Shown: piece after piece, positions 9,219-21,755 of the stretch
How the letters are laid out: every line of letters starts with the position of its first letter
How positions within the stretch are numbered: the stretch's first letter is position 1
Assembly: GCF_963678975.1 (NCBI RefSeq)
Contig: NC_089274.1
Location: 25,333,053 to 25,397,052 of the forward strand
Direction of reading: 5' to 3'
Length of the DNA: 64,000 nucleotides
Source: Dysidea avara
Lineage: Eukaryota; Porifera; Demospongiae; Dictyoceratida; Dysideidae
Made by a program: the position numbers and the translations under genes
The notes under the pieces: generated by a model
Database searches by the model: none
The model's input: the letters and a program-made list of their open reading frames with translations, nothing else
Told to the model about the DNA's origin: nothing

Positions 9219-10443
9219 GAGTAAAGTATCAATTATCGGACAATATGATGTTCGGACAGCTGCCACCCACTTCCTGGAAATCCTGCAGCTTAGGTTATTG
9301 TACCAAAAGGTAGGCTACAATAAGCAATAATTATCCTCCAACAATCAGCTTTGTGTGATTAAAAGCTTAAGAGTTACAGCCAATAGTATGCTTAGTCCGA
9401 TAAAATCTATGCTCGGATAAAACTATCAGTTGTCGGACTTTGATTTTTACTACCAGTAAACAATGTCCAATTTATTTCAAATTTGTGTGCAATATACCTG
9501 TACTCATTAGCTATTAATGGCCAAAACATGGTTTCGTTATCTTTAGCATAGAGGGAGTACGAGCCCCCCAATTTTTAGCGGTATTGTCGGACGCCCTCCG
9601 CTTTAATTTAGCCATGCCCACCAACAGAGTTTGTATGCTTTTGTAACAAATGCACCAGTGCTGTGTCCTATCACAAATACTGTCACGAAAATTGAAAGGC
9701 TTTTCTTTCTCTATCTTATATGGGTGAAACAAAAAGGACGAAAATGTTGCTTTGTGCATCCATAGAAGGTAGAAAATGGAATATCTTTTCATTTCTAGGT
9801 GGTATTCGCGACTGAGGCACCAAGACTAACAAATGTGGTTGGTCAGAAAGTTGTGCCTCGTAATTTCATTTTTCCACCTAGCGTGCATCTCCTTAATTTA
9901 GGAGCCAAAAATACTGCGTTCCAATAGAAATATCCTGAATATCAACTTTAAAACACACCTCTACTCTTGAAAGATATTTATTTACCTTCTTCTGTGGTTT
10001 AGCACTGGTGAATTTGTTGCAAAAAGCATGAACTCTGTTGGTGGGCATGGCTAAATTAAAGCGGAGGGCGTCCGACAATACCGCTAAAAATTGGGGGGCT
10101 CGTACTCCCTCTATGCTAAAGATAACGAAACCATTTTTTGGTCATTAATAGCTAATGAGTACAGGTATATTGCATACAAATTTGAAATAAATTGGACATT
10201 GTTTACTGGTAGTAAAAATCAAAGTCCGACAACTGATAGTTTTATCCGAGCATAGATTTTATCGGACTAAGCATACTATTGGCTGTAACTCTTAAACTTT
10301 TAATCATGCAAAGCTGATTATTGGAGGATAATTATTGCTTATTGTAGCCTACCTTTTGGTACAATAACCAAAGCTGCTGGATTCCCAGGAAGTGAATGGC
10401 AGCTGTCCGAACATCATATTGTCCGATAATTGATACTTTACTC
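9219..10443. mobile_element. fold-back MITE with arms of about 440 bp, mariner-like TA flanks
   Basis: The left arm (about 9219-9662) and right arm (about 10001-10443) are near-perfect inverse copies, separated by a loop of about 340 bases. Both ends begin GAGTAAAGTATCAATTATCG and are flanked by TA (9217-9218, 10444-10445), as expected for a Tc1/mariner-type insertion. There is no transposase in the loop. The superfamily call rests only on the TA. Confidence 0.8.
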
Positions 10444-10445
10444 TA

Positions 10446-11100
10446 TTCTTGACTCTTACTTCTTCAAGCGATGTAGTTTCTCACGAGGGACTCGAGTTTC
10501 TCATTAAAGTCAAGCCGATTAAAGTACGCCTCACCATCTAGTTACATTCTTAAACCATTCAATTTAAAACCACGTATCACGAGTGTCCGCTTAAGGTAAT
10601 TAGGGACTTTCCACGAGATTTCCCCTAAATAGATCACGTGTTAGTTGTCAATCCGGTGGATTCTGGTGGTATATATGGTTCAACAATGCGGTAAGTGTAC
10701 ATATGCTGTCAATAATTGTTTGTGCACTGCTAAACTAAGTTATTTTTGTGTGATAAGCATGCTTGAGGAAGGGTCTGGGGGACGACACTAATGTTTTGAC
10801 AGCAGTTGATGATGGCCAGGCAAAGAACTGAGAGAAGAACTACTGTGATAGTGTGATAGTAGGGAAAAATTCCCACCCCTATAGCTCTGCCTAGGGGCAT
10901 TATCTACAGCTACTGTATTATGTTGCCGATATGTACATCCGGGCCAAGAATAAAGGTGAAAGTGGTAGTAAGGCTCAATCCTATTATTCTGCTGAACAGG
11001 CAAGGGAGTCTGGGACTCTGGGGGCATGCTCCCTCAGGAAAGTATAAGTACTACAACTTTTTTGTTTTAATTGCTTCATCAAGTATAAAAATTTCAGTCA
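10446..11100. other. unassigned spacer with possible promoter words
   Basis: GGGACTTTCC, the classic Rel/NF-kB site, lies at 10603-10612. CACGTG lies about 25 bases downstream, a TATATAT word follows near 10670, and ATGCG-GTAAGT follows near 10686. No downstream exon could be tied to it, so a promoter remains a guess. Confidence 0.2.
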
Positions 11101-11459
11101 AAAGCTGATGATCGAGGCTCTGGTCTTATGCACTGGTTGGAGTGGTTGTATCGATACTGCACTGTGGCAACCTTGAGGGGTTAGTGCTGGCATTATCCTT
11201 GGCAATACTATTCCATCTCCCCGAGTCTTGATGATTGAGTCCTCCATTCCTTTCTCTGCTGCTCCAATCCTGAAGTTGTGACCACAGTCAAAAGGTGACG
11301 ATCGAGGCTCTGGTCTTGCATCTATACTGTACTGCAACACCCTTGAGGGGTTAGTACCGGCATTGTCCATCGCAATACTGTTCCATCTCCCATATACAAG
11401 TCTTGATGGTTGAGTCCTCTATTCCTTTCTCTGCTGCTCTAATCCTGAAGTTGTGACCA
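11101..11459. repeat. tandem duplication of a 170-185-bp unit
   Basis: About 11101-11285 and about 11290-11459 are diverged direct copies. Both contain CGAGGCTCTGGTCTT, CCTTGAGGGGTTAGT and CCTGAAGTTGTGACC in the same order. No function was recognised. Confidence 0.8.
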
Positions 11460-11836
11460 AAATATTAAAAAATGGTTATAACATGATAAATGATTATGGT
11501 GATAGCAATTACAAATGTATTTATAGCTGTGTAGCAACTGTAAACTAATTAGTCACTTGCAAGTTTAATTAGGTGTCTGAAGCATTTAACATGCACAGAT
11601 ATGAGATATATTCGTCACATGCAGGCAGTAAAGATAGATTTACTCTAATAGAACAGTCATACTACACCGTAAATTCATACTTCCGAATTTACAGTGTTAT
11701 GAAACAATCATTATTATGTATGGATTTTACTGACTCTCCAAGATAATATTCTGCATTAATGTTAATTGCTCGTTTCCAAAAAAAATTACCTTTTAAACCA
11801 AATGTAGAGTCTATCACTGACAAAAATGAGTGATAT

Positions 11837-12645
11837 CCACCCCAAAAACACCTTCGCTGTAAAAAAGGCGCGCCCAAGAAACTACAAGTACCTGGAACCC
11901 AATGTAAAAAAAAACAAAAAGAAAACAGCTCAGCTGAAGTGAAAAGTAACTGGTAACTTAAAGAGCTGATATCTGAAGCGGCCAAGAATACAATTACTAA
12001 AGTTTAATCCATGCAAGAACACCTTGGCTATAAAACAGGTGTGTACATGAAAGTAACTAGCAACTGAAATGGCTGATATCTGAAGCGGCCAAGAATGAAT
12101 GGTCATATACAACTAATTCAAAATTTTAACACTGAACCTTTATAATTTAGCTGTGTTCTATATTCATTCTTGCTGCATCGTAAAGTAATTTCTTTTAACT
12201 CTAATTGGCTGGTAATTTGGCCGCCTTTTTTTGCTCTATTATACTGACTATTAAAAAAGGCGGCTAAATTACCAGCCAATTAGAGTTAAAAGAAATTACT
12301 TTACGATGCAGCAAGAGTGAATATAGAACACAGCTGAATTATAAAGGTTCAGTGTTAAATTTTTGAATTAGTTGTATATGACCATTTATTCTTGGCCGCT
12401 TCAGATATCAGCCATTTCAGTTGCCAGTTACTTTCATGTACACACCTGTTTTATAGCCAAGGTGTTCTTGCATGGATTAAACTTTAGTAATTGTATTCTT
12501 GGCCGCTTCAGATATCAGCTCTTTAAGTTACCAGTTACTTTTCACTTCAGCTGAGCTGTTTTCTTTTTGTTTTTTTACATTGGGTTCCAGGTACTTGTAG
12601 TTTCTTGGGCGCGCCTTTTTTACAGCGAAGGTGTTTTAGGGGTGG
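11837..12645. mobile_element. 809-bp fold-back element, copy 1
   Basis: The element starts CCACCCCAAAAACACC and ends in the inverse. Its arms (each about 385 bp) are near-perfect inverse copies around an AT-rich loop near 12225-12262. Each arm carries two direct copies of CTGATATCTGAAGCGGCCAA and a GGCGCGCC site near the tip. A second copy lies at 56308-57118 with the loop in the opposite orientation. The 60-codon frames in both arms are shadows of the palindrome, not genes. Confidence 0.9.
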
Positions 12646-13379
12646 TATAATTTTACTTGCCTGCATGCAGTGCAAAACAATGACATACGATGTTCACACT
12701 ATACTGTATACTCAAATGCTGCCACAGTTATCACAAAAATTATTCACAATTTTACTCAGCCTGATCAGAATCTTTTCTAGTCAGACAGGTAATGCATGGA
12801 GTAAGACTAGTCTCAAAAGTGGTGTAATGATGTCATGTCGCACTAATTCTAGTTGAGTACAGCCAGAATGCAGGTACTTTAAGCTATTACAATGAAGTTT
12901 CATGCATCCCACAAATCAAAGGTAAATTACCACTGAAAAGCAGCTTTAAATACATTTTGCACTTTTAGCACAAGTAGACTGATGTTCAAACTAGTGTCCC
13001 ACCAATAATCAGATTGTATCAAATTGGAACCAATATATGCCATTTTGATATCTAACAGTGTCAGTTATCGTTAAGTTATTCAGCTCACACCAATTGTCAT
13101 TATCATAATCCATTAATGTTGTACAAGAAAACACTTGTGGCATAACAGACTAGTTGAGCATAATTCTAGCATGAAACATGCAGAATTCACTTTGTTAAAC
13201 ATTCAGTGAATGCATGTATAATCATGTTCACATGATAAAGAGTCAAGATATTGTAATAGAACAGTCAGCTACAAACTAAAAATATTTTAATACAGCAATC
13301 ACATATAGCAAATTTAATTGGAAGGCATTTACTGCCACTTGAGATCAAAGGAAATAACAGGGCTGTATTTCACATATTT
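12646..13379. other. unassigned spacer
   Basis: AT-rich, with no repeat structure or coding exon recognised. Confidence 0.4.
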
Positions 13380-13394
13380 CCCTGATGATATCAT

Positions 13395-13984
13395 AATATT
13401 GCTAGGATTGATATCATGGCATAGCCTTTTACCACTTTGATGCTGAGGAAGTGCAAAGCATTAGATTAGTTTCTTTTGATTCTATATATTGTGCTGCTAA
13501 AAGTTTTAAATTGTGGGTTTGAGTTATAGACTCTAATATATTAGTATAGCAAGGTTTAATGTTCTCTCAGAAGTTATAAGTATTTTTGTGACTTAGTATA
13601 ATATGCCCTGACTACAGGACGTTATCATGGTATTGCCTTGCGGTTAGGATGATATCATGACAAAGCCTTTTACCACTTTGATGTTTAGGAAGTGCAATGA
13701 ATTAGATTAGTTCACTTTGATTCTATAACTATATTATTGTGCTGCTTAAAGTTTTAAATTGTGGGTTTGAGTTATAGAGCATATATATAGAATGCTTAAA
13801 GTAAGTAGGCTAGGCACGAAGATAAGTACTTATAACCTGGGCAATCTTGTCACATGCTGTGTAGAAAAACAACCCATACATTGCAAAAATGATTAGTCAG
13901 TGATGCTAAACTATAATACCAAGTCATAAAAATACTTATAACTTCAAGAGAACATTAAACCTTGCTATACTAATATATGAGGCA
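13395..13984. repeat. mixed direct and inverted repeat block
   Basis: Two direct copies of about 140-160 bp (13395-13530 and about 13628-13790) share CCTTTTACCACTTTGATG and GTTTTAAATTGTGGGTTTGA. An inverted pair (about 13530-13597 with 13919-13982) shares TAGTATAGCAAGGTTTAATG. It looks like a rearranged MITE. Confidence 0.7.
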
Positions 13985-15070
13985 TCAATAATTCGAGATC
14001 CTCTAATAGAGCAGTCAAGATCAAGATACTCTAGTAGAGCAATCACAGTATTGATTCTTCAGAGGAGTAGTGTAGCGAGCTACATATGTAGTTATAAATA
14101 AGGAGATGTAGTTGGTGGAGGGCAGTTATAGTTAGCAGGTAGTTTTGTCTTTGACTTACAGCTACTAGGCCATGGCACCACCATGCAAGCTAGACCCCCA
14201 TCCCCTTAAATAAAGTGTCTCCTCCGCCTCTGCCCTCAGGCCTGCAACCGTAGGGCTTGGGCATATATATTAGGCAAATCAATCCCTCATGGCCATGGTA
14301 TAACTAACGCTACTGTATAGCCATGAACAGACAAGCATAATTATTCTATAACAGATCTGATTGGTGAAATTCACTGCATCAGATTGGTAGGTGTTTTCCT
14401 GTATCGGTGAAACACTAACTATTTCAAACAACGAAGTCTGTTTGAGGGTACCACAAACCATCAACAAAAACTACTTCCTTTGTAAGGCTGCTCTCCAGTG
14501 GGGATGTGGTGTTCTAAGTTACAGTGTTAAGGGCTTAAAAGACCCAATCGCATAATGGATTGCACAGCAACCTTTGCCGCATTACATCATCACTTCATTG
14601 CACAACAGCTTATATGTACTTCTATTGTAGACAAATCTGCTAATTATGCAAAACTACAAGATTACTTGCTTAATTGCCTCATGTTCAGCAATGACATATT
14701 TGATGTGTCAAATACATCCAATGGTTGTTTTTATAAACACTTTTAATAAGTTAAATGCACGCAGATGACTCATAGGATAGCAAGGATAACAAAATACGCT
14801 CTCCCCTTTTCTCTTAGTTGTATTCCCGTGCTTGTAGTTGTAGTATGTAGATAGTTATGTAGTTTTATTAGTTCCATTGGTTATTATATATTATCAAATT
14901 GTTTAAAGGGATACACAAAAGGCAGATGCCTGTACAAGGTATTTACCTTTACAGGAAGATTCCCACATACAGTCCATACAGTTACAAAACAAGAACAAAA
15001 CTACATGCACATGTATTGGCTTGGATTATTGATTGCCCTGTACAGGTTATCATCCTGATAGGGAAGGGAA
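13985..15070. other. spacer with motif copies and half of a hairpin element
   Basis: Two copies of the dispersed CTCTAATAGAGCAGTCA-type motif lie at about 14001-14046. Around 14245-14320 there is a single arm resembling the hairpin family seen complete at 15075, 48950 and 54385. No coding sequence was recognised. Confidence 0.4.
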
Positions 15071-15074
15071 GTGT

Positions 15075-15180
15075 TACATATTAGCTGTAACACAGGGCAT
15101 TTGGGCTTTTGCCTGAAATATATGCCTCTACCCTTGGGTATACATTTCGGGCAAAGCCCTTATGCCCTTGTTACAACTAT
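15075..15180. repeat. hairpin MITE-like element
   Basis: GTAACACAGGGCATTTGGGC, GCCTGAAATATATGCC and TACCC are answered in inverse order by GGGTATACATTTCGGGCAAA and GCCCTTATGCCCTTGTTAC. The arms are about 45 bp. The architecture resembles the elements at 48950 and 54385. Confidence 0.65.
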
Positions 15181-15711
15181 TACATATATATCATTTCTTG
15201 GTAGTGCCTCACAGTTGATTTTTGCCATTTTGGTCTTGTGAAGTCTTAAAAGCTGTTTAGAAGGCTATGAATGTGGTCAACACTAGCAATACAATAATTA
15301 TTTTTAAAGGTGCTTAGTCCACACAAACATGCTGGGTGACAGTTTGAAAGCTGTTTTGATTTTGGTTCCAGGTGAGTTTGCAATAAATGGTAGTAATACG
15401 CATATTTTTCATGAACAATATTGATGTCTGACAAGGCTTAGTACTTTAATCAAAAGCAACAATGGCTCCTCCACAGAAGGAGGAAGGGGGAATTTGTCCC
15501 AAAATTCCCAAGCTGGATGTACTATTAGCGGTGTTGGAGTCATTGTAGAACTTTGTGAGTTTCACAGCCTCTACTTGGACAGTCCGCCTGTGGGTTACTA
15601 GGAGGATTTGCTTACACACGACTCGATTGCCTGAGTGGTAGCAGACATCCTAGCTAGTTTGCTAGGTGGCAATAGCTGTGTTTTGCATGGCTGCTAAAGG
15701 ATTTGCTTTGC

Positions 15712-15712
15712 T

Positions 15713-15741
<29 letters not shown>
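15712..15741. repeat. GT dinucleotide microsatellite
   Basis: About 14 uninterrupted GT/TG repeats. Confidence 0.9.
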
Positions 15742-15743
<2 letters not shown>

Positions 15744-15769
15744 TGTACACAGAGTTAGGGGTAACTATT

Positions 15770-15895
15770 TACTTTGTAACTAAGTTACGTAACTAGTTTC
15801 TGTTAAAGTAACTAGTAATATAATTAATTACTTGCTTTGTAATTAGTAACTTGTAACTAGTTACAACTGCCTGAAAAGTAACTAAGTTACAACAG
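15770..15895. repeat. GTAACTAGTTAC-type short palindromic repeats
   Basis: Repeated variants of GTAACTAGTTAC and GTAACTAAGTTAC occur within about 125 bases and can fold on themselves. Confidence 0.6.
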
Positions 15896-16865
15896 TTAAA
15901 TTTATTTAGTGTATACAAAGAATCCTGATCTGCCACCAATTCAGGATGTGACAGTTATAAACGGAAGCGATGAGAGCATTTTTCCACCATCAGATTGGGT
16001 TCGTATTAGCCAAGATTGCAATGCTAAAGCTGGAGGAAAGTACATTAATTTTACATCTGTTACTACCAACCTCGTTGTTAGAAAAATATGTCAACAAGTA
16101 CTTACTGATCACTACTTGTATGTGTATACAGTACAATATATACTACTGTGCACATGTAACCAATTAGTACAACTTGCTATAGTTAGAAATTCGATACAAA
16201 CTTAAATTTTTGAAAATGTTCATCAATTACAATTATGATCATGATTTTCCTTGTGCCTAACTGTGGAAATGCTTGGAATAGAAATAGTCTAGCTGTTTCA
16301 TTCAATGAAGTGCATATGTAATTAATGCCATTGCATGTAGTACAGGCTATATAGTTAGTAAGTTAAGTGATGCAGAATCAGATGATAAGCAGTTACATAT
16401 GGCACAACTGGCATGAAAATATGCAAACATATACAGTAATTGCAAATAAAAAATGTTGAGGAGAAAATTGCAAAATTGATTCAGCTAATTTAGATGAAGA
16501 AATGCATTGTCAAAAGAATTTTTCCTTACTTTGGCCCGTTTACTTATCAGTCACTAAGTCAAGTCATTATGTCTAAGTCCTTGGAGTTAGGTTAGGTAAT
16601 CCTAAGGCTGCGGCACATGTTGCTGTCAGACCTTCAGTGCTGGTCACTGTAAAGTGCTAATAATAATAATACATAATTATGGTACAGTAGGAATTATTAT
16701 AGGTAATTAATTATAAGGGGTATGTCTACCCTCCCCTGCTTTTGAAAAGTCTTGGGGGAAAGATGCAGCACTGTTCATGCATGTTTGTAGCATTCATTAA
16801 TTCTAAAGTTTTAAATAGCAAATACCTTTCAGTGCAATCCCTTTAATTCTACAGCTATTTAACAA
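15896..16865. other. spacer downstream of the integrase gene
   Basis: Short plus-strand frames at 15909-16205 show no domain. Nothing is recognised, apart from the probable 3' untranslated region of the minus-strand gene. Confidence 0.35.
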
Positions 16866-16868
16866 CAT

Positions 16869-17955
16869 TCATGCTGTTGTTACTAGTGATTCAATAGCAT
16901 CAACAAGGTGATCACAAGGGTTAAATTTATTGCATGGAACTTCTACAGATTCCAAGTTTTCTGTGTCCAAATTCAGCTGTAGATGTGGATGACCACCCAC
17001 CATGTCTGCTTGATTTATTTGATAATTAGAAGCAGTTAATCCTGACACACATAATTGGATGGGTGACATGTTTCCTTCAGTTGACAATGGATGGTTGTTC
17101 CACCCTCCTTGAAATTCAGCCAAGCACTTGTTTATATGAGGCAAAAACACTACCTGCAAGCAGAAAATATCAATTTCATTACTTGGATCCAGTATCCCTT
17201 CAGCTTCCAGCTCATAAAACATATCAATGAAAGAACTAGATGCACTACGAGTCACATCTCTCCATAGTCTTTCCACACGTTCATTGTGAACTGAGCTTCC
17301 TGTTAAAACACGTGACAAATCCTGATGTGTTGATAGCATGTATCTCCAAACATCTACATTTTCGCCACCACAGTCTGTTCTAACTGAATAGGGTATCCCA
17401 TAAATTGAAATTCCCTTTAGAAATTCCTGCAAGACTGTGCTGGCTAAATTATTGTTGGCACATCTAATGTAAGTGATTAGTCGAGAAAAGCCATCAACAC
17501 CAGCGTGAATTACCAGACGCCATCGTATCATCTTGTGGTTTCCATCTAAATGCCATACGGCATTTGGATGTGGTGTTGTGTATACTCGACGTCTAATTAC
17601 TGATGAATGTCTGTTTACTGTGTTTGTGTGATCGACACGATGTATGGCAGCACGTAACTTTTCTCTCTGTACTTTTATCCCACTATGCAGCAAATAAACT
17701 TGCATCATTACTTCCCCACATGATGAATGGGATGATTTGATATTTGTTAAAGCAGTATCTAGATCTGATTCAGAAATAGAAGTAAATTTAGATGAGTCAA
17801 TTCCAAATTCTTGTAGCCGTCTATACAATGTTTGCCTAGATACATCCAGAATCTCAGCAATTTTTGTCCATGAATAATTTAAACTTTTCAAATGAAGTAT
17901 TTCTTCTTTAGTCACATCAAGCTTTCGTCTTCCTTTACAATTTCCAGCCAAAACA
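16869..17955 (-). CDS. integrase-core (DDE) domain protein, last exon
   Basis: The frame runs open to 18149 (426 codons), but a good acceptor (CTACTGCAG) on the minus strand places the exon start at 17955, in phase 2. The protein then reads VLAGNCKGRRKLD and continues for about 360 residues. A helix-turn-helix follows (EEILHLKSLNYSWTKIAEIL and a recognition helix), then an RNase H-fold integrase core with Asp in WHLDGNH, Asp in RTDCGGEN and Glu in NERVERLWRD, the spacing expected of a DDE triad. Such rve-core proteins occur as transposase relatives and as domesticated genes in many animals. The frame is intact and all three acidic residues are present. Whether it is a live transposon or a host gene is open; no TIRs were found around it. 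Confidence 0.85.
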
Positions 17956-18149
17956 CTGCAGTAGCACATACAATAAGTTACAAGACAAACATTCACACAC
18001 AGGAGCTGTCTGTATACTATATAGCAGAATGAAAAATTTTTTTTGAAGGGGAATATTAATTTTAGTGGATTGCCACCACCTAAAATTTCAAGGGGGAAAC
18101 TTTTTGTTTTACTGGATACATTAATATTAAATAATTGACTGAACTGCAA

Positions 18150-18829
18150 ATTTCAAGGGGGAAATTTTCATGGATGTGAATGAGTCTGGGAAAATCCAAG
18201 GTCCATCACCACACAAAGACACTATTAAATGTCTACAGCCCCAGATCTAAGTAGTTTGCTTTTCTTGGCTGCCTTATACAAGCCTTGCTAGCAGCGTTCA
18301 AGCAATCTAATGGACCTCTGGCTAATCTGGAATGGCTGAATGTGGCAGAACACCTTTGTGGCCAATCTTGAATTGGATAGGAATTGTACCGTAAACTTGA
18401 TTTCATCTTGCTTTAGCCAATATTGATTTCTTATGAAATTGTCTACAAATCCACCACAGTCATCTCTACACATAACTCTTTACCCTGATGAGTATAAATT
18501 TGTTGTTACAATTTGGTACCTTATTGGTAAGCTAGGAACTTAACACATTAAATATAGGTGGTAAGACCGGTTCTCTCAGAGACAGTCACCTATACACATG
18601 GCCAGATTCTACTCTTTGCATGGCATTTATCAACTAGCCATTTCTAATCCATAATTATGTGCCACACTAAAGAGTTGGGTCTGGCCACATGAGACTAGAC
18701 ATCAGTATGTGATTGAAGCATTTGTCCTCCCAATGTCCACCATTAATGCGTGGCCATGCATATTGACGTGCTAAAATTTCCATGAATACAAATAATCCAG
18801 TATACTTTAATGCAGTATACTTTGGTATA
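18150..18829. other. probable intron sequence of the integrase gene
   Basis: No exon with convincing splice sites was found. A 61-codon minus-strand frame at 18288-18473 is not supported. Confidence 0.35.
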
Positions 18830-19174
18830 CAGTGGAACCCCTCTAAGACGGACACCATTGGGGAAATTAAATATGGGGGTGTCCTTATTTAAGGGGTTTT
18901 CTAAAATTTTTAATTGATCAGTTTTAATGCATGAGACTAGACCAAGTGGTGGAGCAAGATGGGTTATGGTACCATGTAAATGAGATATGATCAGCAACAG
19001 AAGTGATGTTATTGAGCATAGGTTACCTATGGTGTGTGGCCTCTACTACACTATCCAGACAGCATTTTTACCAATATTCTTAAGGGTATTTATTCACAGT
19101 TTCAGAGATATGGATTTTTCTGACTTATGGACCACCCCTAGTCCCAAGGGGTTTGGATAACTGAGGTTCCACTG
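18830..19174. mobile_element. Tigger/pogo-like MITE
   Basis: It begins CAGTGGAACCCCTC and ends GAGGTTCCACTG, flanked by TA on both sides (18828-18829, 19175-19176). Internal sequence does not encode a transposase. A related element lies at 37793-38030. Confidence 0.8.
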
Positions 19175-19176
19175 TA

Positions 19177-20133
19177 CACCCAAGATATTATATTATGTTG
19201 CAGCACTAATGCATCGAGCTGAAGAGTCACCAACACTCCCTCACAAAACCCAAAATTGTGTATGAGACTCCCATCATTTAAAATATTTCAGCATTACCAT
19301 AAATATTTGTAAATATATTAACCCCTTCACTGCTGCATTTCTGGGAGATTCCAATCTGAATGATTTAAGCCACTATATATATCTTATTCCATAAAATATT
19401 AATCACTATTAAACAGCGAATCCCATTGTGGTATTATGGTTTACTTAACTGTAACCCCTACACAGTTATATAATCACAAAGGTAAAGATCTGTCAACAAT
19501 CCTTAGCCAGCAAATTAATACATATAAACAGTCTTACAGTGTTATAACAGTACAATGAAGATTGCTAGTACATGTATATCTGAAGCGATTCACTGGAAGT
19601 CTGGTCTTCAGATGTTTGAGCAACTATGCATGCACATAAACCCACCCACAGGCCATTAATCAATGAAGTGAAAGCCACCCAGTAGAGTGTTAAAACGTAT
19701 CTAATCTATTTCCTTTCATTTACAAAATTAGAATCACTTCATGTATCCACCAGAACACGATAAAAAATTCATCGATTACGTAAAATCACACACATTAGTG
19801 CACAAGGGATCCGTTTATCCCTGTTCCCATTTGTGTAGGAGTGTGACCACCTTATAATAAGTGCATTAGCTGGTAGAAAAAACAATGAAAGCCTCAGAGT
19901 ACTTAAATATTAAGGCTAGGAGCGTTTATAGAGCAAATGTGCCATATAGCATCTACAGCGATGAATGGGCTATATTAATTAAAATTTTTATCTTGATTTT
20001 TACCAGGATGTTTTTACCTCTACTGTGCAAGTGGTCAGAAAAGAGGACCACAGAAGCCTCGTCAGAGACAAAGGTATACATTAACAAAGATTAATGAAAC
20101 ATCCAGCAGTCAATTAGCTATGAGCTACTCCAA
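19177..20133. other. unassigned intronic spacer
   Basis: AT-rich. A 69-codon plus-strand frame at 19885-20094 has no recognisable product. Confidence 0.35.
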
Positions 20134-21450
20134 ATAGACCTTATTCACTGAATTAATTTCATTTAAGATTTAAGATTAGGTACTGGGCAGTCAGCTCAGC
20201 TGGTTTGCCCAGGGGGTGAAAACCCCAAATGGTACAATCAAATACATACATAAATACATGCAATTTGATAATTAATTACAGTAGTGAAGGTTAAGTACGT
20301 AAATAAATTCATCCAAATTTCTTGATTCTATTATATTAATTGGCAACTCATTCCAGTCTTTAACAGTTCTAGGATAATAACTATATTTATAGGTGTTGAG
20401 GGTTGCTTGTGGCAGAATGAAATGATTGGGGTGATGTTGCCTGGTACAAAATTGAGTTCTTTGATAATGTGAGGGGATGGAGATCGGTAGTGTATCATTA
20501 ATTATTTTATAGAATAGTGTTAATCTTGATGACTGACGGCGTTGTTGTAATGTAGGTATACTAAGAGAGGACAATAATGATGTAACACTATTTCTGGAGT
20601 AATCTGATAAAATCCATCGAGCAGCTCTTCTTTGCACCTTTTCTAACTTATAAATGTCAGTGTTATAATACGGATCCCAAACTGGGGCGGTATATTCCAT
20701 AATTGGTCGAACCAATGTTAAATACGCTGTTCTTTTAGTATCAGATGGGCAGTTATTTAGGTTTCGTTTAATAAAATTTAGCACTTTGGTTGCTCTGTTA
20801 CTTACTGTTTGTATATGTGATGACCATGACATAGTGTTATCAATCGCTACACCTAAGTATGTATGGCACTTCTTTATATCGACATTATGACCTGATAAGG
20901 TATACGTATATTGTATGGGGTTCAGGGAACGAGTACACCTCAGCACAGCACATTTCTCAACATTTATTTTCATTTGCCATTTGTGAGTCCATTCACATAT
21001 TTTATGTAAGTCTTCCTGTAACTGCTTTGAATCTTGCGGTGTTGTAACAGTCTTGTAAATAACACAGTCATCAGCAAACAATCGAACTGAAGATGTAATG
21101 TTTTCATTTATGTCATTAATATATACAAGAAACATAAGGGGGCCTAGTACAGTACCCTGTGGTACCCCAGACTTAACAGTTGTTTTCATAGCGCTTACAA
21201 CCCGTTGCGAAGGAGTTGTCCGCCAATATTCGCCATTTGCAGCACCAAAACCATAGTAACATCACAATTCTCCGCCAAATTCGCTATTTGCAGTACCATA
21301 ACTATGGTAACATGATAGCAACCGTTGTGCTCGCCCAGTTTTAGAACTCAAAATGGCGTCCGAAAGTCCATCACCATGGCAAATGGGGAGCCTTGTATGG
21401 CTTCGCGTGACATCAGAGGGCGCTTACTGTTCTAAATGAATAAGGTCTAT
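20134..21450. mobile_element. inverted-repeat element interrupted by a truncated retrotransposon
   Basis: ATAGACCTTATTCA at 20134-20147 is answered by its exact inverse at 21437-21450. Between them lie about 250 bases of MITE-like sequence next to the right end and a 5'-truncated non-LTR element (20150-21190) next to the left end. The simplest reading is a MITE that received a retrotransposon insertion. Confidence 0.6.
20272..21189 (-). pseudogene. 5'-truncated non-LTR retrotransposon, reverse transcriptase C-terminal part
   Basis: A 305-residue frame contains the RT palm: GVPQGTVLGPLMFLVYIND and then the catalytic FADD box (YxDD equivalent) near residue 40. The thumb region follows with the YLGV motif and a C-terminal stretch typical of Jockey/CR1-like RTs (KVQRRAARWIL). 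The N-terminal fingers, the endonuclease and ORF1 are absent, so it is a dead-on-arrival copy. The 3' side (20150-20271) ends in short AT-rich repeats such as AAATCTTAAATCTTAAATG. The remaining frame has no stop, which suggests recent insertion. Confidence 0.9.
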
Positions 21451-21755
21451 AGTCCAACCGTATGATGAAAGCGTTCTCGAAACATTGCTTAAACCAACCC
21501 ATTTTTTTTGTCATGATTTTGTCAAAGGACTCATAATTTACCTTGTAAACGGACAGAAACAATTTTGTACATGATTCCAAATTTCAGGATTCCTAGATAA
21601 TTTTCCCTATAGGCATGCTAGGACTCTGTCCAGTATGAGCGTTCACCTGAGAGTCACCTACAAAAATTTCTAAATCCCACCTTCACTTCCCTACTCCCAT
21701 AGATATTCTACACATCCCCAAGGAGAAATCCTTGGAAGCATCTATTTAAACTTAC

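Noticed and set aside
12372-12554. 60-codon ORF repeated at 11930, 12372, 56400 and 56843
   Set aside because: It is the same arm sequence of the fold-back element seen four times; no codon evidence or start context.
15625-15690. tRNA-like string GCCTGAGTGGTAGCAGAC
   Set aside because: No T-stem with GTTCGA-type loop and no acceptor pairing.
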